Positions 1 to 7,843 are shown, counted from the stretch's first letter. The stretch is 33,629 nucleotides of DNA from Bacteroidaceae bacterium (GCA_017416805.1 JAFQBB010000006.1:1-33629); one strand, 5' to 3'. Numbers and translations: made by a program. Notes: a model not told the origin generated them from the letters alone.

Positions 1-27
1 CTGAGCCAGGATCAAACTCTTCACTGT
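1..27 (-). rRNA. 16S rRNA, first bases only (partial)
   Basis: The first 20 bases are the reverse complement of the near-universal 16S 5' segment AGAGTTTGATCCTGGCTCAG (E. coli positions 8-27). The gene therefore runs leftwards out of the window and only its 5' end is present. The exact 5' boundary (about 27) is inferred from the usual few bases before this motif. No other rRNA or tRNA part is in the window. Confidence 0.95.
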
Positions 28-231
28 AAATAATATCTTTAATAAGATAACTTATAAGCTGATCTAGAATTCAAGATGATCTCCAATCCTTGTTCATTGT
101 AATCGACGGTTCGTATCTCTTTTACCACATCTCTAACATATCGTAGAAATGGCTCTTGTACTACTTGTCTGTTTTATGTAAATCATTCAAAGAACGCTTC
201 TTTCATAACACTTTCTTTCCGAAAGCGGATG
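28..231 (-). other. rRNA operon leader
   Basis: This is the stretch between the predicted rRNA promoter and the 16S 5' end. It would be the transcribed leader, about 200 nt, removed during rRNA processing. It contains no convincing gene: the short plus-strand reading frame across it has no homology that I recognise. Processing or antitermination boxes are expected here, but I could not assign them by eye. Confidence 0.6.
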
Positions 232-262
232 CAAAGGTACTGCTTATTTCCGAACTGACAAA
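232..262 (-). promoter_or_regulatory. rRNA operon promoter
   Basis: Read on the minus strand there is TTTG (262-259), a 19-base spacer, then TACCTTTG (239-232). This matches both boxes of the Bacteroidetes consensus TTTG-N19/21-TAnnTTTG. Transcription should start about 6-8 bases further left, near 225, and run into the 16S gene. Confidence 0.85.
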
Positions 263-429
263 ACTTTTGGAGAATATTTTTGGGGAAAATACAAAAAACT
301 GGGGCAAAAGCATGGAAATGAGCACTAAGAAAATATGTTTTAAAACATAAAACAAAAAATTGTGTGCGGTAACGGAAAGATATATATACCTTATTATATA
401 TAGGCGTGCGAGAAAGAAGAGAAAAAAAT

Positions 430-512
430 GGGGTTAATGGGTTTGATGGGATGAATGGGAAGAATGGGGAGGATGGGCCGAAAGGGAGGATGGGGCGAAA
501 GGGAGGATGGGG
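430..512. repeat. 9-bp periodic G-run array
   Basis: Runs of three or four G begin at about 430, 439, 448, 457, 466, 475, 484, 493, 501 and 510, an almost exact 9-bp period, separated mostly by ATGGG-type and CGAAAGGG-type spacers. The plus strand could form G-quadruplexes. One frame reads as Gly-X-Y triplets purely because of the period. It lies 170-280 bp upstream of the rRNA promoter. No function is known. Confidence 0.8.
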
Positions 513-559
513 CATCACTGAAGGTCTGCAATTTCTACCTCCATTCGGCACTCTGAGAG

Positions 560-592
560 CCTTCGACAAGCTCAGGGTGACAGAGACGGCAT
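560..592 (+). repeat. Dispersed repeat, TTCGACAAGCTCAGGGTGAC family
   Basis: A 33-base stretch containing TTCGACAAGCTCAGGGTGAC. It recurs exactly, in opposite orientation, at 23670-23702, and diverged relatives lie at 3925-3998. It is non-coding and belongs to a short repeat family scattered in intergenic DNA. Confidence 0.85.
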
Positions 593-652
593 GAACCTAA
601 AGTCTAAATGGCCGTAAAAGTTCTAGCGGATACTAATAATATACAATCGGTT

Positions 653-723
653 TGTCTTATACTGCTATAGGTAGACACATTTACTAACAATTAAAATGTA
701 TCTACCTATAGCAGTATAAGACA
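653..723. repeat. 30-bp-arm inverted repeat (large hairpin)
   Basis: Arms at 653-682 and 694-723 are complementary at 29 of 30 positions around an 11-base loop. A short T-run follows on the plus strand (726-730). No plus-strand gene lies upstream, so an ordinary terminator role is not obvious. It could be a palindromic mobile-type element, a transcriptional insulator before the rRNA operon or a small RNA. No flanking target duplication was seen. Confidence 0.85.
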
Positions 724-796
724 CATTTTTAGGTGATTCACCTGTTTCGGGCGGCCATTCCCTGCAATTTAGTTGAATTCTGCACCAACAGCCACA

Positions 797-860
797 ATAA
801 AAAAAATCAAGGTTTAAAGTTCAGAAGGTTACTGTTTGAACCTTGAACTTTAAACCTTGA
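797..860 (-). terminator. Rho-independent terminator after the 900-aa paralog
   Basis: Arms 807-823 and 844-860 pair over 17 bases (core TCAAGGTTTAAAGTTCA), and the minus strand continues into a run of about eight T (806-799). A second imperfect hairpin (870-906) lies between it and the stop codon. The same arrangement follows the neighbouring paralog. Confidence 0.8.
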
Positions 861-998
861 ACCAAAAGGATACCCGCGAAGTTTCAGCAAAGCGGAAACG
901 TCCGCGCCTAAATCATCTTAATGGAGATTCTATAAATTAGTTTTTAAGTTTATTCAAGCGAATCCTCGCAAGCTAATTCATAGAGCCACCCTTAATAC

Positions 999-3701
999 TT
1001 ATTTCAGACGGGCACCCGTTACGCTATATACGGCATCGCCAACAACGATAACGAGCTTGCCATCAATGACCTTCTTGAGAGGACGAACGGCAACAACCGC
1101 CTCGGGAGCTACTACCACCTCTTCGATACCGGCAGCCAAATCTTCCTTCATAGCGGCAGATTTCTCACCTTGGTTGAACACGTAGATGTCGTGAACGGCC
1201 TGTGAGCTTCCCTTGATAGAAGACAAACGAACGTAAACTTCATCGGTTCCTTCGTAAGCGACCTCAAACTTCTTGTAGAGACGCTTCACGGTTGAAGTCT
1301 GGAGCGTATCGCCCACCTGTGTCCAAGTAGCACTGTCGGCAGAAACCTCTACAGCCAAGCGACCACCTGAACTTACATTGGCTATAATAGCAACCACGTT
1401 GAACGGACCTGCAAATTTTTTGGTTGACTGGATAGCACCCGTATATTGGTCACCCGAGGCAACACCACCAAACTGGATACACTGTGCTGTACCCAAATTC
1501 TCAATATAGTCTTCTGCACGATCGGGATTGTAACCGCTACCATCACCAATAGCACCGCCCAATGAAGTCTTCTGCCAAATCATCACCTGACCACGAGACA
1601 TAAGCAGCCAATCAGGATCATTTACATTTCTTACCACAGAGTAAGGTCTTGGAGTAGTTTCGTACACGGGATTTCCATCACCACCATAAACAGGCTCGCC
1701 ATTTTCGTCGGTCATAATATCGCCTTCTTCGTAGCTCTTCGCAGCAGTCTTACCCCATGAGAAGTAATAGTTGCTATTAACCCAAGCTGTATAAGGTTCG
1801 CCATCGAGTGTCAGGTTCTCCAATGTATTCCACTCGGCACCTGTCACCGTAAAGTGTGCCAACTCATCGCGACGAATCTTATCGACATTGGCAAATATCT
1901 GCTGAGAAACCAGTTCGGATTGGATAAGTCCCAGCGTGTCGCTGATAGCAAAAGCTGTGATGGTAGCACTGATAGGCAATGTGACAGGACCATCGTATTT
2001 GGAGGATTCTGCAATCTTGTCTGAACCGATAAAGTTGTAGTAGATGTCAACCAAGTCAGACTCAGCACTGATAGAAACAACTGCATTTTCGCTCAAACCG
2101 CCTCCAGCACATGTAATGACGGGAGCCTTTGCCTGATGGAAGAGTTCAACATTGAATGTATCGACCGCACTGACAGTATAGCCATCGGCAATGGCAATAG
2201 CCAAAAGGGTAGCCTCCTGAGTGAAGACAACAGGTTCGGTATAAAGAGTACTTGACAAAGTTGGTTCAGAGCCATCGGTTGTGTAATAGAACCGGGCATT
2301 CTTGGCACCTGAAATGGAAACGGTTGTCTCCATCTCCTTGTACTCAGCCGTAAAGCTCGGTTTTGCAGTAGCGGTCACATCGCGCTTGCTGGCAAGAGTC
2401 TGGGCAAAGATACTCTGGACAAGCGTCTCGGTACCAGCTGCAAAATTCTCGCTCACACCATAGTAAGCATATTGGTTATGACCATTGTTATAGACGTATG
2501 CCAACAGCGAGTCAGCATAAGCAGTGTAACCGTCCAATTCGCCAAGACATACATACTTCTTGACATCCTTCTGACCAGTCACCACCATCGGAGAAGAGGT
2601 CACCTCGGAAAGGATACACTTGACAGAGTCACCATAATAAGCCCCAAAGTCTGTAAAGATTGAATTGGTAGGTTCCAACACCCATGCGATAGGAGATTCA
2701 GCCTCGACTACAGTACCAAAGCCAAGAGCCTCGGCCAACTTGCCGTTCACATTGAACACAGGCTGCCAGTAGATGTTCTCCTTCAAGAAAGAGACGAGTT
2801 CGGCATTGTCGGCAGAAAGAGAGCCATCGAGTACAATACCATCGTAAGCCATCAAAGAGTCCTTATGAGGCAGACCATTGTCGATGTTGATGCCCTCGAG
2901 GGTAACACCGGAAGTAGCGCTCAACACACCGTAAAGCGGAAGTTCCTCCATAGCCGTTTCACCGGAATAGAGATAACCGGCATTGTACGAAGGGCCTTCG
3001 CCAGTACCGTCGCCCACCTGAATGTAATAGATATGGCAACCCTTGTTGTTGTGCAAAGTAATATCGTAAGTACCATCCTCGTTGGGAGTATCGGTCAGGT
3101 CTGTAGGCAGATACCAAGAGAGATCCTGGTACGTCGTGGGATATGCAACAGCGTTGCCTTCCTTATCCATCAACTCTGTCCCCGTCTTTCCACGTCCAAC
3201 ATAGAGTTTGACACCACGAGCATCTGAGAACTTGTGAGACTCTACACCAATCTTAATTTCTGTACCGGGCTTTACATTGGGGATTACAATGTAACTCAAG
3301 TCAGACCCGCTGAACCAAAGGTATTGGGGACCGTTGTAAGGCCCGAAGTTCGTACCGTCCAAAGGAGTACAGTCGCCATAATTCACAGCAATGGCCAAGC
3401 TGCGGTCTTTCGTATGAAGGAACAACAAGCCTTCAAGTTCCTTGACGGGTGTACCGCCAATAGCGAGAGGAGCACCCTCGGCTGAGCCGTGAGCCTTCAT
3501 TTCCCAAAAGCAGTTGTCTTTAGCAATGTCGGCAGGAGCTGTCCAAGCCTCCTTTTCAATGTCCGACCATTCAGTTTTATCAACATTCGCAGCCTTCAAA
3601 TTGGCCACAGTCTCAGCACTCCAGTTGGTGAAGTCCCAACGTTGTGCACTCATGCTCATTGCCATAACCAAGGCAACGGCAGAAAGTAAAAGTTTCTTCA
3701 T
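999..3701 (-). CDS. Secreted multidomain protein with chitobiase-C-terminal-like repeats (paralog A)
   Basis: A 900-residue protein of unknown function, probably exported: residues 1-19 form a signal peptide (MKKLLLSAVALVMAMSMSA). Residues 20-235 look like a beta-rich N-terminal domain starting with a WDFT motif that I know from secreted Bacteroides and Prevotella proteins. Residues 240-440 form a domain I do not recognise. Residues about 458-520 and 538-605 resemble chitobiase/hexosaminidase C-terminal-type repeats (YYTTDGSEP, YYNF). Residues 612-850 resemble a carbohydrate-binding-type beta-sandwich. The protein ends in a short tail, VYSVTGARLK. No catalytic domain was recognised. It has a tandem paralog at 4211-6844, nearly identical towards the C-terminus but strongly diverged in the first 200 residues. 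A role in binding surface glycans is a guess only. Confidence 0.85.
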   Translation of the reverse strand: MKKLLLSAVALVMAMSMSAQRWDFTNWSAETVANLKAANVDKTEWSDIEKEAWTAPADIAKDNCFWEMKAHGSAEGAPLAIGGTPVKELEGLLFLHTKDRSLAIAVNYGDCTPLDGTNFGPYNGPQYLWFSGSDLSYIVIPNVKPGTEIKIGVESHKFSDARGVKLYVGRGKTGTELMDKEGNAVAYPTTYQDLSWYLPTDLTDTPNEDGTYDITLHNNKGCHIYYIQVGDGTGEGPSYNAGYLYSGETAMEELPLYGVLSATSGVTLEGINIDNGLPHKDSLMAYDGIVLDGSLSADNAELVSFLKENIYWQPVFNVNGKLAEALGFGTVVEAESPIAWVLEPTNSIFTDFGAYYGDSVKCILSEVTSSPMVVTGQKDVKKYVCLGELDGYTAYADSLLAYVYNNGHNQYAYYGVSENFAAGTETLVQSIFAQTLASKRDVTATAKPSFTAEYKEMETTVSISGAKNARFYYTTDGSEPTLSSTLYTEPVVFTQEATLLAIAIADGYTVSAVDTFNVELFHQAKAPVITCAGGGLSENAVVSISAESDLVDIYYNFIGSDKIAESSKYDGPVTLPISATITAFAISDTLGLIQSELVSQQIFANVDKIRRDELAHFTVTGAEWNTLENLTLDGEPYTAWVNSNYYFSWGKTAAKSYEEGDIMTDENGEPVYGGDGNPVYETTPRPYSVVRNVNDPDWLLMSRGQVMIWQKTSLGGAIGDGSGYNPDRAEDYIENLGTAQCIQFGGVASGDQYTGAIQSTKKFAGPFNVVAIIANVSSGGRLAVEVSADSATWTQVGDTLQTSTVKRLYKKFEVAYEGTDEVYVRLSSIKGSSQAVHDIYVFNQGEKSAAMKEDLAAGIEEVVVAPEAVVAVRPLKKVIDGKLVIVVGDAVYSVTGARLK

Positions 3702-3742
3702 AAGCAGAATATTATAGTTAATAAGATATAGTTAGTTGAGGG

Positions 3743-3750
3743 CAAATTTA
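3743..3750 (-). promoter_or_regulatory. Candidate -7 box upstream of paralog A
   Basis: TAAATTTG on the minus strand matches TAnnTTTG and lies 42 bases before the start codon at 3701. No TTTG is present at the expected distance upstream, so only half of the promoter signature is seen. Confidence 0.4.
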
Positions 3751-3924
3751 TATAAAGACAAGGGGTTACAGAAGATTTTGCACACAAAACCTTCTTTTTT
3801 TTGACATTTTTTAATTATTGGCATCCGAGAAGCATTCTTTAACGACAAATCTTGTTTCTATCTTTTTGTAGAAAAGACAAACTACAAGCTGCTAATTTAC
3901 GGACTATTTGCTATACTCTGAGTT

Positions 3925-3998
3925 CCTTCGACAAGTTCAGGATGAAACAGAGCCCGTCATAATTTGCTCATCATTTGTCACCCTGAGCGGAGTCGACC
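3925..3998. repeat. Converging pair of dispersed repeats
   Basis: TTCGACAAGTTCAGGATGA near 3927 and, inverted, TGTCACCCTGAGCGGAGTCG near 3977 are two variants of the repeat at 560-592 and 23670-23702. The pair faces each other across about 30 bases, so the transcript could fold. Confidence 0.7.
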
Positions 3999-4090
3999 AT
4001 ACCTTGAGTAAAAAAAATCAAAAGAGGTTTTCGATGAGGCAAGGCCGAATAAGGGTCTCAGAGGTAGGATGTCCGATAAACAACTATATA

Positions 4091-4152
4091 AAAAAATTCA
4101 AGGTTTAAAGTTCAGAAGGTTACTGTTTGAACCTTGAACCTTAAACCTTGAA
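4091..4152 (-). terminator. Rho-independent terminator after the 877-aa paralog
   Basis: Arms 4097-4114 and 4135-4152 pair over 18 positions, followed on the minus strand by TTTTTT. Compared with the copy at 797-860 there is one base change in an arm. In the minus-strand RNA it gives a G-U pair, while the plus-strand RNA would have an A-C mismatch. This supports function in the sense direction of the gene. Confidence 0.8.
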
Positions 4153-4210
4153 CCAAAAGGATACCCGCGAAGTTTCAGCAAAGCGGAAACGTCCGCGCCT
4201 GAGTCATCAA

Positions 4211-6844
4211 TTATTTCAGACGGGCACCCGTTACGCTATATACGGCATCGCCGACAACGATAACGAGCTTGCCATCAATGACCTTCTTGACAGGACGAAC
4301 GGCAACAACCGTCTCGGGAGCTACAACCACCTCTTCGATACCGGCAGCCAACTCTTCCTTCATAGCGGCAGATTTCTCACCGTGGTTGAACACGTAGATG
4401 TCGTGAACAGCCTGTGAAGAGCCCTTGATAGAAGCCAAACGAACGTAAACCTCGTCGGTTCCTTCGTAAGAAACTTCAAACTTCTTATAGAGACGCTTCA
4501 CAGTTGAAGTCTGAAGCGTATCGCCCACCTGTGTCCAAGTAGCACTGTCGGCAGAAACCTCTACTGCCAAGCGACCACCTGAACCCACATTGGCTATGAT
4601 AGCAACCACGTTGAATGGGCCTGCAAACTTCTTGGTTGATTGGATAGAACCAGTATATATATCACCAGATTCCACACCACCAAACTGGATATCACCAGTT
4701 GTTCCAAGTTTTTCAAGATAATCTTCTGCACGTTCCGGGTTATAACCACCACCATCACCGATATTGGCACCCAAAGTATTACCCTGATAAATCATTACCT
4801 GACCACAAGAAACAAGTTGCCAGTCGGGGTCTGCACTATTTGTTGTCACCGAGTATGCTTTTGGAGTCTTCTCATACACAAAATTACCCGTTTCATCTAC
4901 CACAGGATCACCATTCTCATCAACCACAGCATCACCTTCTTCGTAGCTCTTTGCGGCTGTCTTACCCCATGAGAAGTAATAGTTACTATTAGTCCATGCT
5001 ACCATCTGCTCGCCATCAAGAGTCAGGTTCTCCAATGTGTTCCATCCTGCACCATTCACCTTGAAGTGAGCCAACTCGTCGCGACGAATCTTTTCAACAT
5101 TGGCAAACACCTGCTGAGAAGCCAACTCGGACTGAACAAGACCTAATGTATCGCTGACAGCAAAAGCATAGATAGTAGCACTGACAGGCAAGGTGATGGG
5201 ACCATCATACAAACTTGACTCGTTTATCTTTTCAGAACCAGTGAAGTTGTAATAGATGTCAACCAATTCAGCCTCAGCCTCCAATGTAATGACAGCATTT
5301 TCAGCCAAGCCATTGCCTGTGCAATTGATAACAGGCATCTTTGCCTGATGGTAAAGCAATACATCGATAGAATTAACTTCACTTACCAAATAACCATCGG
5401 TAATAGCAAGTGCCTTGATGGTCACACCTTCGGTAGTAACGGAGATAGGCTCTGTATATACAGGACTTACACCTACAACAGGTTCTGTACCATCGATGGT
5501 GTAATAGATAGTGGCATTCTTGTTGAGGCAAGAGATAGAGATGACAGACTCCATTTCCTTATAATCGCCAGTAAAGGCGGGTTTCGGAGTTTCAGACACT
5601 TCGGTCTTTGAAGCCAATGTCTGTACAAACAGGTTCTTTACAAGAACTTCTGTGCTACCTGCATACTCCTCACCTACACCGTAGTATGTGTATTGGTTAT
5701 GACCTGCGTTATAAACGTATGCCAAGAGGGAGTCAGAATATACAGTATAGTCTTCAAAGCCACAAAGAGAAACATACTTCTTGATGTTCTTCTGGCCTGT
5801 TACTACCATCGGGCAAGAAGCCGTTTCGGAAAGAATACATTTGAGAGAGTCACCATAATAAGCACCCTCGAAACCTTCAAAAACTGCATCTTTAGGCTCC
5901 AACACCCAAGCAATAGGAGCTTCGGGAGTTACCACTGAACCGAAACCAAGAGCTTCGGCCAACTTGCCATTCACATTGAACACAGGCTGCCAATAGATGT
6001 TCTCCTTCAAGAAAGAGACGAGTTCGGCATTATCAGCAGAGAGGCTACCATCAAGAACAACAGCATCGAGAGCCATCAAAGAATCTTTTACGGGAAGACC
6101 ATTGTCGATGTTGATGCCCTTGAAAGTAAGGTTCTCAACATTTTTCAACATGCCGTAAAGAGGAAGGTCCTCCATAGCCGTTGCTCCAGAATAGAGATAA
6201 CCTGCAGTGTAAGATTCAGCTTCGTCGCCAGCACCAATAATGATATAGTAAATATGGTGACCACTGGTAGAAGAGAGTTTCAAAGTTGACTCCTCGGTGT
6301 TAGAGTTGATGAGTTCTACCTCAACAACGGTGGCGTCAGCCTTACTGGTAAATTGAGTGTTCCCCTCTGCATCAGCAAAACCGCTACTTACCTTAAAACC
6401 ACGAGCTTGTGAATTTGAGTGTGAACAGTAACCAATCTTCACATTCTCACCGGCAGGAACCTTGAAAGAAACATAGTCATAATTTTTGTTTCCATTAATC
6501 CAAAGGCAGGCCAAATCAGGGAAAGAAGAATTTTTCGTGAATCCATCATAAATCTGGACATGAGCCGAGTTTTTCATTGCGCCCAACTCAAGGCCTTCCA
6601 ATTCGGGTACAGGAATCTGTTCGCCATTGTAGTTCATCTTAGCAGTAAGGTCACTGGCTTTACCTGTATTTTGGAAACCGGTACCCTGCACTGTCCAGAG
6701 TTCCGTATCCTGTGCCATAATTTCAAGGGTAGTAGCACTCCATCCTTTAGTAAAATCCCATGTGCGGCGATAACCATCACCTGCACCAAATGCTGACAAC
6801 ACACTGAGCACTGCCAACGAGAGAATCAAGTAAATTTTCTTCAT
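4211..6844 (-). CDS. Secreted multidomain protein with chitobiase-C-terminal-like repeats (paralog B)
   Basis: An 877-residue tandem paralog of the protein at 999-3701. It has a signal peptide at about residues 1-21 (MKKIYLILSLAVLSVLSAFG). The N-terminal domain (22-205) carries the WDFTKGWS motif but is otherwise much diverged from paralog A. The unknown central domain (213-415) is highly conserved between the two, including an identical block around VLDGSLSADNAELVSFLKEN. Two chitobiase-C-terminal-like repeats follow (about 430-500, 515-585; YYTIDGTEP, YYNF). The C-terminal sandwich-like region (590-830) and VYSVTGARLK tail are almost identical to paralog A. It has its own promoter and terminator. 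It probably arose by duplication including the 3' untranslated region. Function and ligand are unknown. Confidence 0.85.
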   Translation of the reverse strand: MKKIYLILSLAVLSVLSAFGAGDGYRRTWDFTKGWSATTLEIMAQDTELWTVQGTGFQNTGKASDLTAKMNYNGEQIPVPELEGLELGAMKNSAHVQIYDGFTKNSSFPDLACLWINGNKNYDYVSFKVPAGENVKIGYCSHSNSQARGFKVSSGFADAEGNTQFTSKADATVVEVELINSNTEESTLKLSSTSGHHIYYIIIGAGDEAESYTAGYLYSGATAMEDLPLYGMLKNVENLTFKGINIDNGLPVKDSLMALDAVVLDGSLSADNAELVSFLKENIYWQPVFNVNGKLAEALGFGSVVTPEAPIAWVLEPKDAVFEGFEGAYYGDSLKCILSETASCPMVVTGQKNIKKYVSLCGFEDYTVYSDSLLAYVYNAGHNQYTYYGVGEEYAGSTEVLVKNLFVQTLASKTEVSETPKPAFTGDYKEMESVISISCLNKNATIYYTIDGTEPVVGVSPVYTEPISVTTEGVTIKALAITDGYLVSEVNSIDVLLYHQAKMPVINCTGNGLAENAVITLEAEAELVDIYYNFTGSEKINESSLYDGPITLPVSATIYAFAVSDTLGLVQSELASQQVFANVEKIRRDELAHFKVNGAGWNTLENLTLDGEQMVAWTNSNYYFSWGKTAAKSYEEGDAVVDENGDPVVDETGNFVYEKTPKAYSVTTNSADPDWQLVSCGQVMIYQGNTLGANIGDGGGYNPERAEDYLEKLGTTGDIQFGGVESGDIYTGSIQSTKKFAGPFNVVAIIANVGSGGRLAVEVSADSATWTQVGDTLQTSTVKRLYKKFEVSYEGTDEVYVRLASIKGSSQAVHDIYVFNHGEKSAAMKEELAAGIEEVVVAPETVVAVRPVKKVIDGKLVIVVGDAVYSVTGARLK

Positions 6845-6885
6845 AAAAGTTTAATAGTTAGTTTAATAATTTGGAAATATTGGCG

Positions 6886-6917
6886 CAAATGTAACAATTT
6901 TATACAAAACAAACAAA
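6886..6917 (-). promoter_or_regulatory. Promoter of paralog B
   Basis: On the minus strand TTTG (6917-6914), a 20-base spacer and TACATTTG (6893-6886) match the Bacteroidetes promoter consensus at both boxes. The predicted start near 6880 leaves a leader of about 36 bases before the ATG at 6844. Confidence 0.8.
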
Positions 6918-7277
6918 AAGTAAGCAGAAAATGAACAATATTAAGTATTTTTTTAACTAACGTGAGGGGTAGCCTCCGCTGCTGAAAACGAGCTGTTATT
7001 GCAAAAAAATCGTCCGATTGACATCCAAATATAAACCGGATAACTACTTAGAGGGAGTGTTTTGGTTACTTTTGCTATTAATGCCCTTATATCGAACCCA
7101 CCTTAAAATACAATCATTTTCTTTTACATCTAACGGTAATAAATCCTGCACAGAAGTATACTGTATTTATTTCACCAGAAGGAAAGGCTGTACAATGGGC
7201 ACATTCTTGCATAAACATACATAAAGATGGAGAGGGAACAGGTTGAGGAAAGCGGCTGCAAATGAGCGTTTCCACTC
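6918..7277. other. Gene-free stretch upstream of paralog B
   Basis: No reading frame here has convincing coding character. A fragment CGTCCGATTG at 7011-7020 matches the arm of the hairpin at 7799-7843, and AACCCACCTTAAAAT near 7097 resembles the repeat edge near 27350. Nothing else is clear. Confidence 0.4.
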
Positions 7278-7403
7278 CTCCTATCCTAAACATCCGCGGA
7301 TGCGTAGGAGAGCTTCCATTTGTGCGCAGTTGCACACCGGTGGAAGTTTAGGAGAGCATCGGCGGACGTTTAGGAGCGATTCCCCGGACGTTTAGGATAG
7401 GAG
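7278..7403. repeat. GC-rich nested inverted-repeat island
   Basis: A 126-bp island more GC-rich than its surroundings. Its ends are a perfect 14-base inverted repeat (CTCCTATCCTAAAC at 7278-7291, complement at 7390-7403). Inside are repeated units of the form CTCCTAAACGTCCG (minus strand), a CATCCGCGGATG palindrome (7291-7302), and a nested hairpin with arms CTTCCA/TGGAAG and TGTGC/GCACA. No gene overlaps it convincingly. Confidence 0.75.
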
Positions 7404-7477
7404 ACTATGAAAAGGCGTCATCAAACGATGACTGCTACCATTCTTGCAACAACCCTAAAATGTATCATTATGACACA

Positions 7478-7497
7478 TTCTGCATAAATATGCAGAA
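7478..7497. repeat. Perfect 20-bp palindrome
   Basis: TTCTGCATA-AA-TATGCAGAA is a perfect inverted repeat with a 2-base centre. It could be a protein-binding site or a short hairpin. No promoter or gene next to it shows which. The rest of 7404-7798 holds nothing I can assign. Confidence 0.5.
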
Positions 7498-7798
7498 CTG
7501 ACCGCGCGAGAATCACGTATATAGGCAAAGGTTTTCTTTCAGACGAAAATAGGCAAGAATTACAACAATACATAAGCACCTGATAACCAACCACAAAGAG
7601 AATCTGCCAAAATTTCCCCATAAAGTTGGCTTAACCTCAAAATAATGCAGGGATAATAAAACTTTTTTCTATTTCTTTACATTAGAAATAGTGAAATGTT
7701 TACAATTTGACAGAAAGAAAAATTGGTGTCTGATACAAATTTCGGAGGGGGTAGCATAATCCGAAAACAATGACAAGATATATGTGTGCATAAAAGTA

Positions 7799-7843
7799 TC
7801 GTCCGATTGGCATTCGAAGAGCATTCGGACACCAATCGGACGA
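7799..7843 (-). terminator. Probable terminator after the GH3 gene
   Basis: A perfect 12-base inverted repeat (TCGTCCGATTGG at 7799-7810, complement 7832-7843) surrounds a 21-base loop, about 55 bases past the GH3 stop codon. The minus strand continues into ACTTTTAT, a weak T-run. The arm sequence recurs singly at 7010-7020. Confidence 0.65.

Larger units (their letters stand above)
3702..4096. other. Gap between the two paralogs: promoter side plus dispersed repeats
   Basis: It holds no gene. The left part is the upstream region of paralog A. At 3817-3837 there is a motif (ATTGGCATCCGAGAAGC...) that matches 18 of 21 bases at 7806-7826. At 3925-3998 lie two converging copies of the TTCGACAAG/TCAGGGTGAC repeat family. 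At 4017-4038 a hairpin element (stem CAAAA/TTTTcG) matches 21 of 22 bases at 27272-27293. The rest appears featureless. Confidence 0.6.

Noticed and set aside
406-594. 62-residue plus-strand frame with collagen-like Gly-X-Y triplets
   Set aside because: The triplets come from the 9-bp G-run array, and the C-terminal part is the translation of a dispersed non-coding repeat. There is no recognisable start signal or promoter.
999-1130. Canonical type IX secretion domain at the C-terminus of the paralogs
   Set aside because: Only a short VYSVTGARLK tail is present. The full set of strands and the end motif of the known domain are missing.
7018-7621. Small frames of 66-73 residues in the 1 kb gap
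   Set aside because: No family likeness, no promoter or ribosome site, and they cross the structured repeat island.
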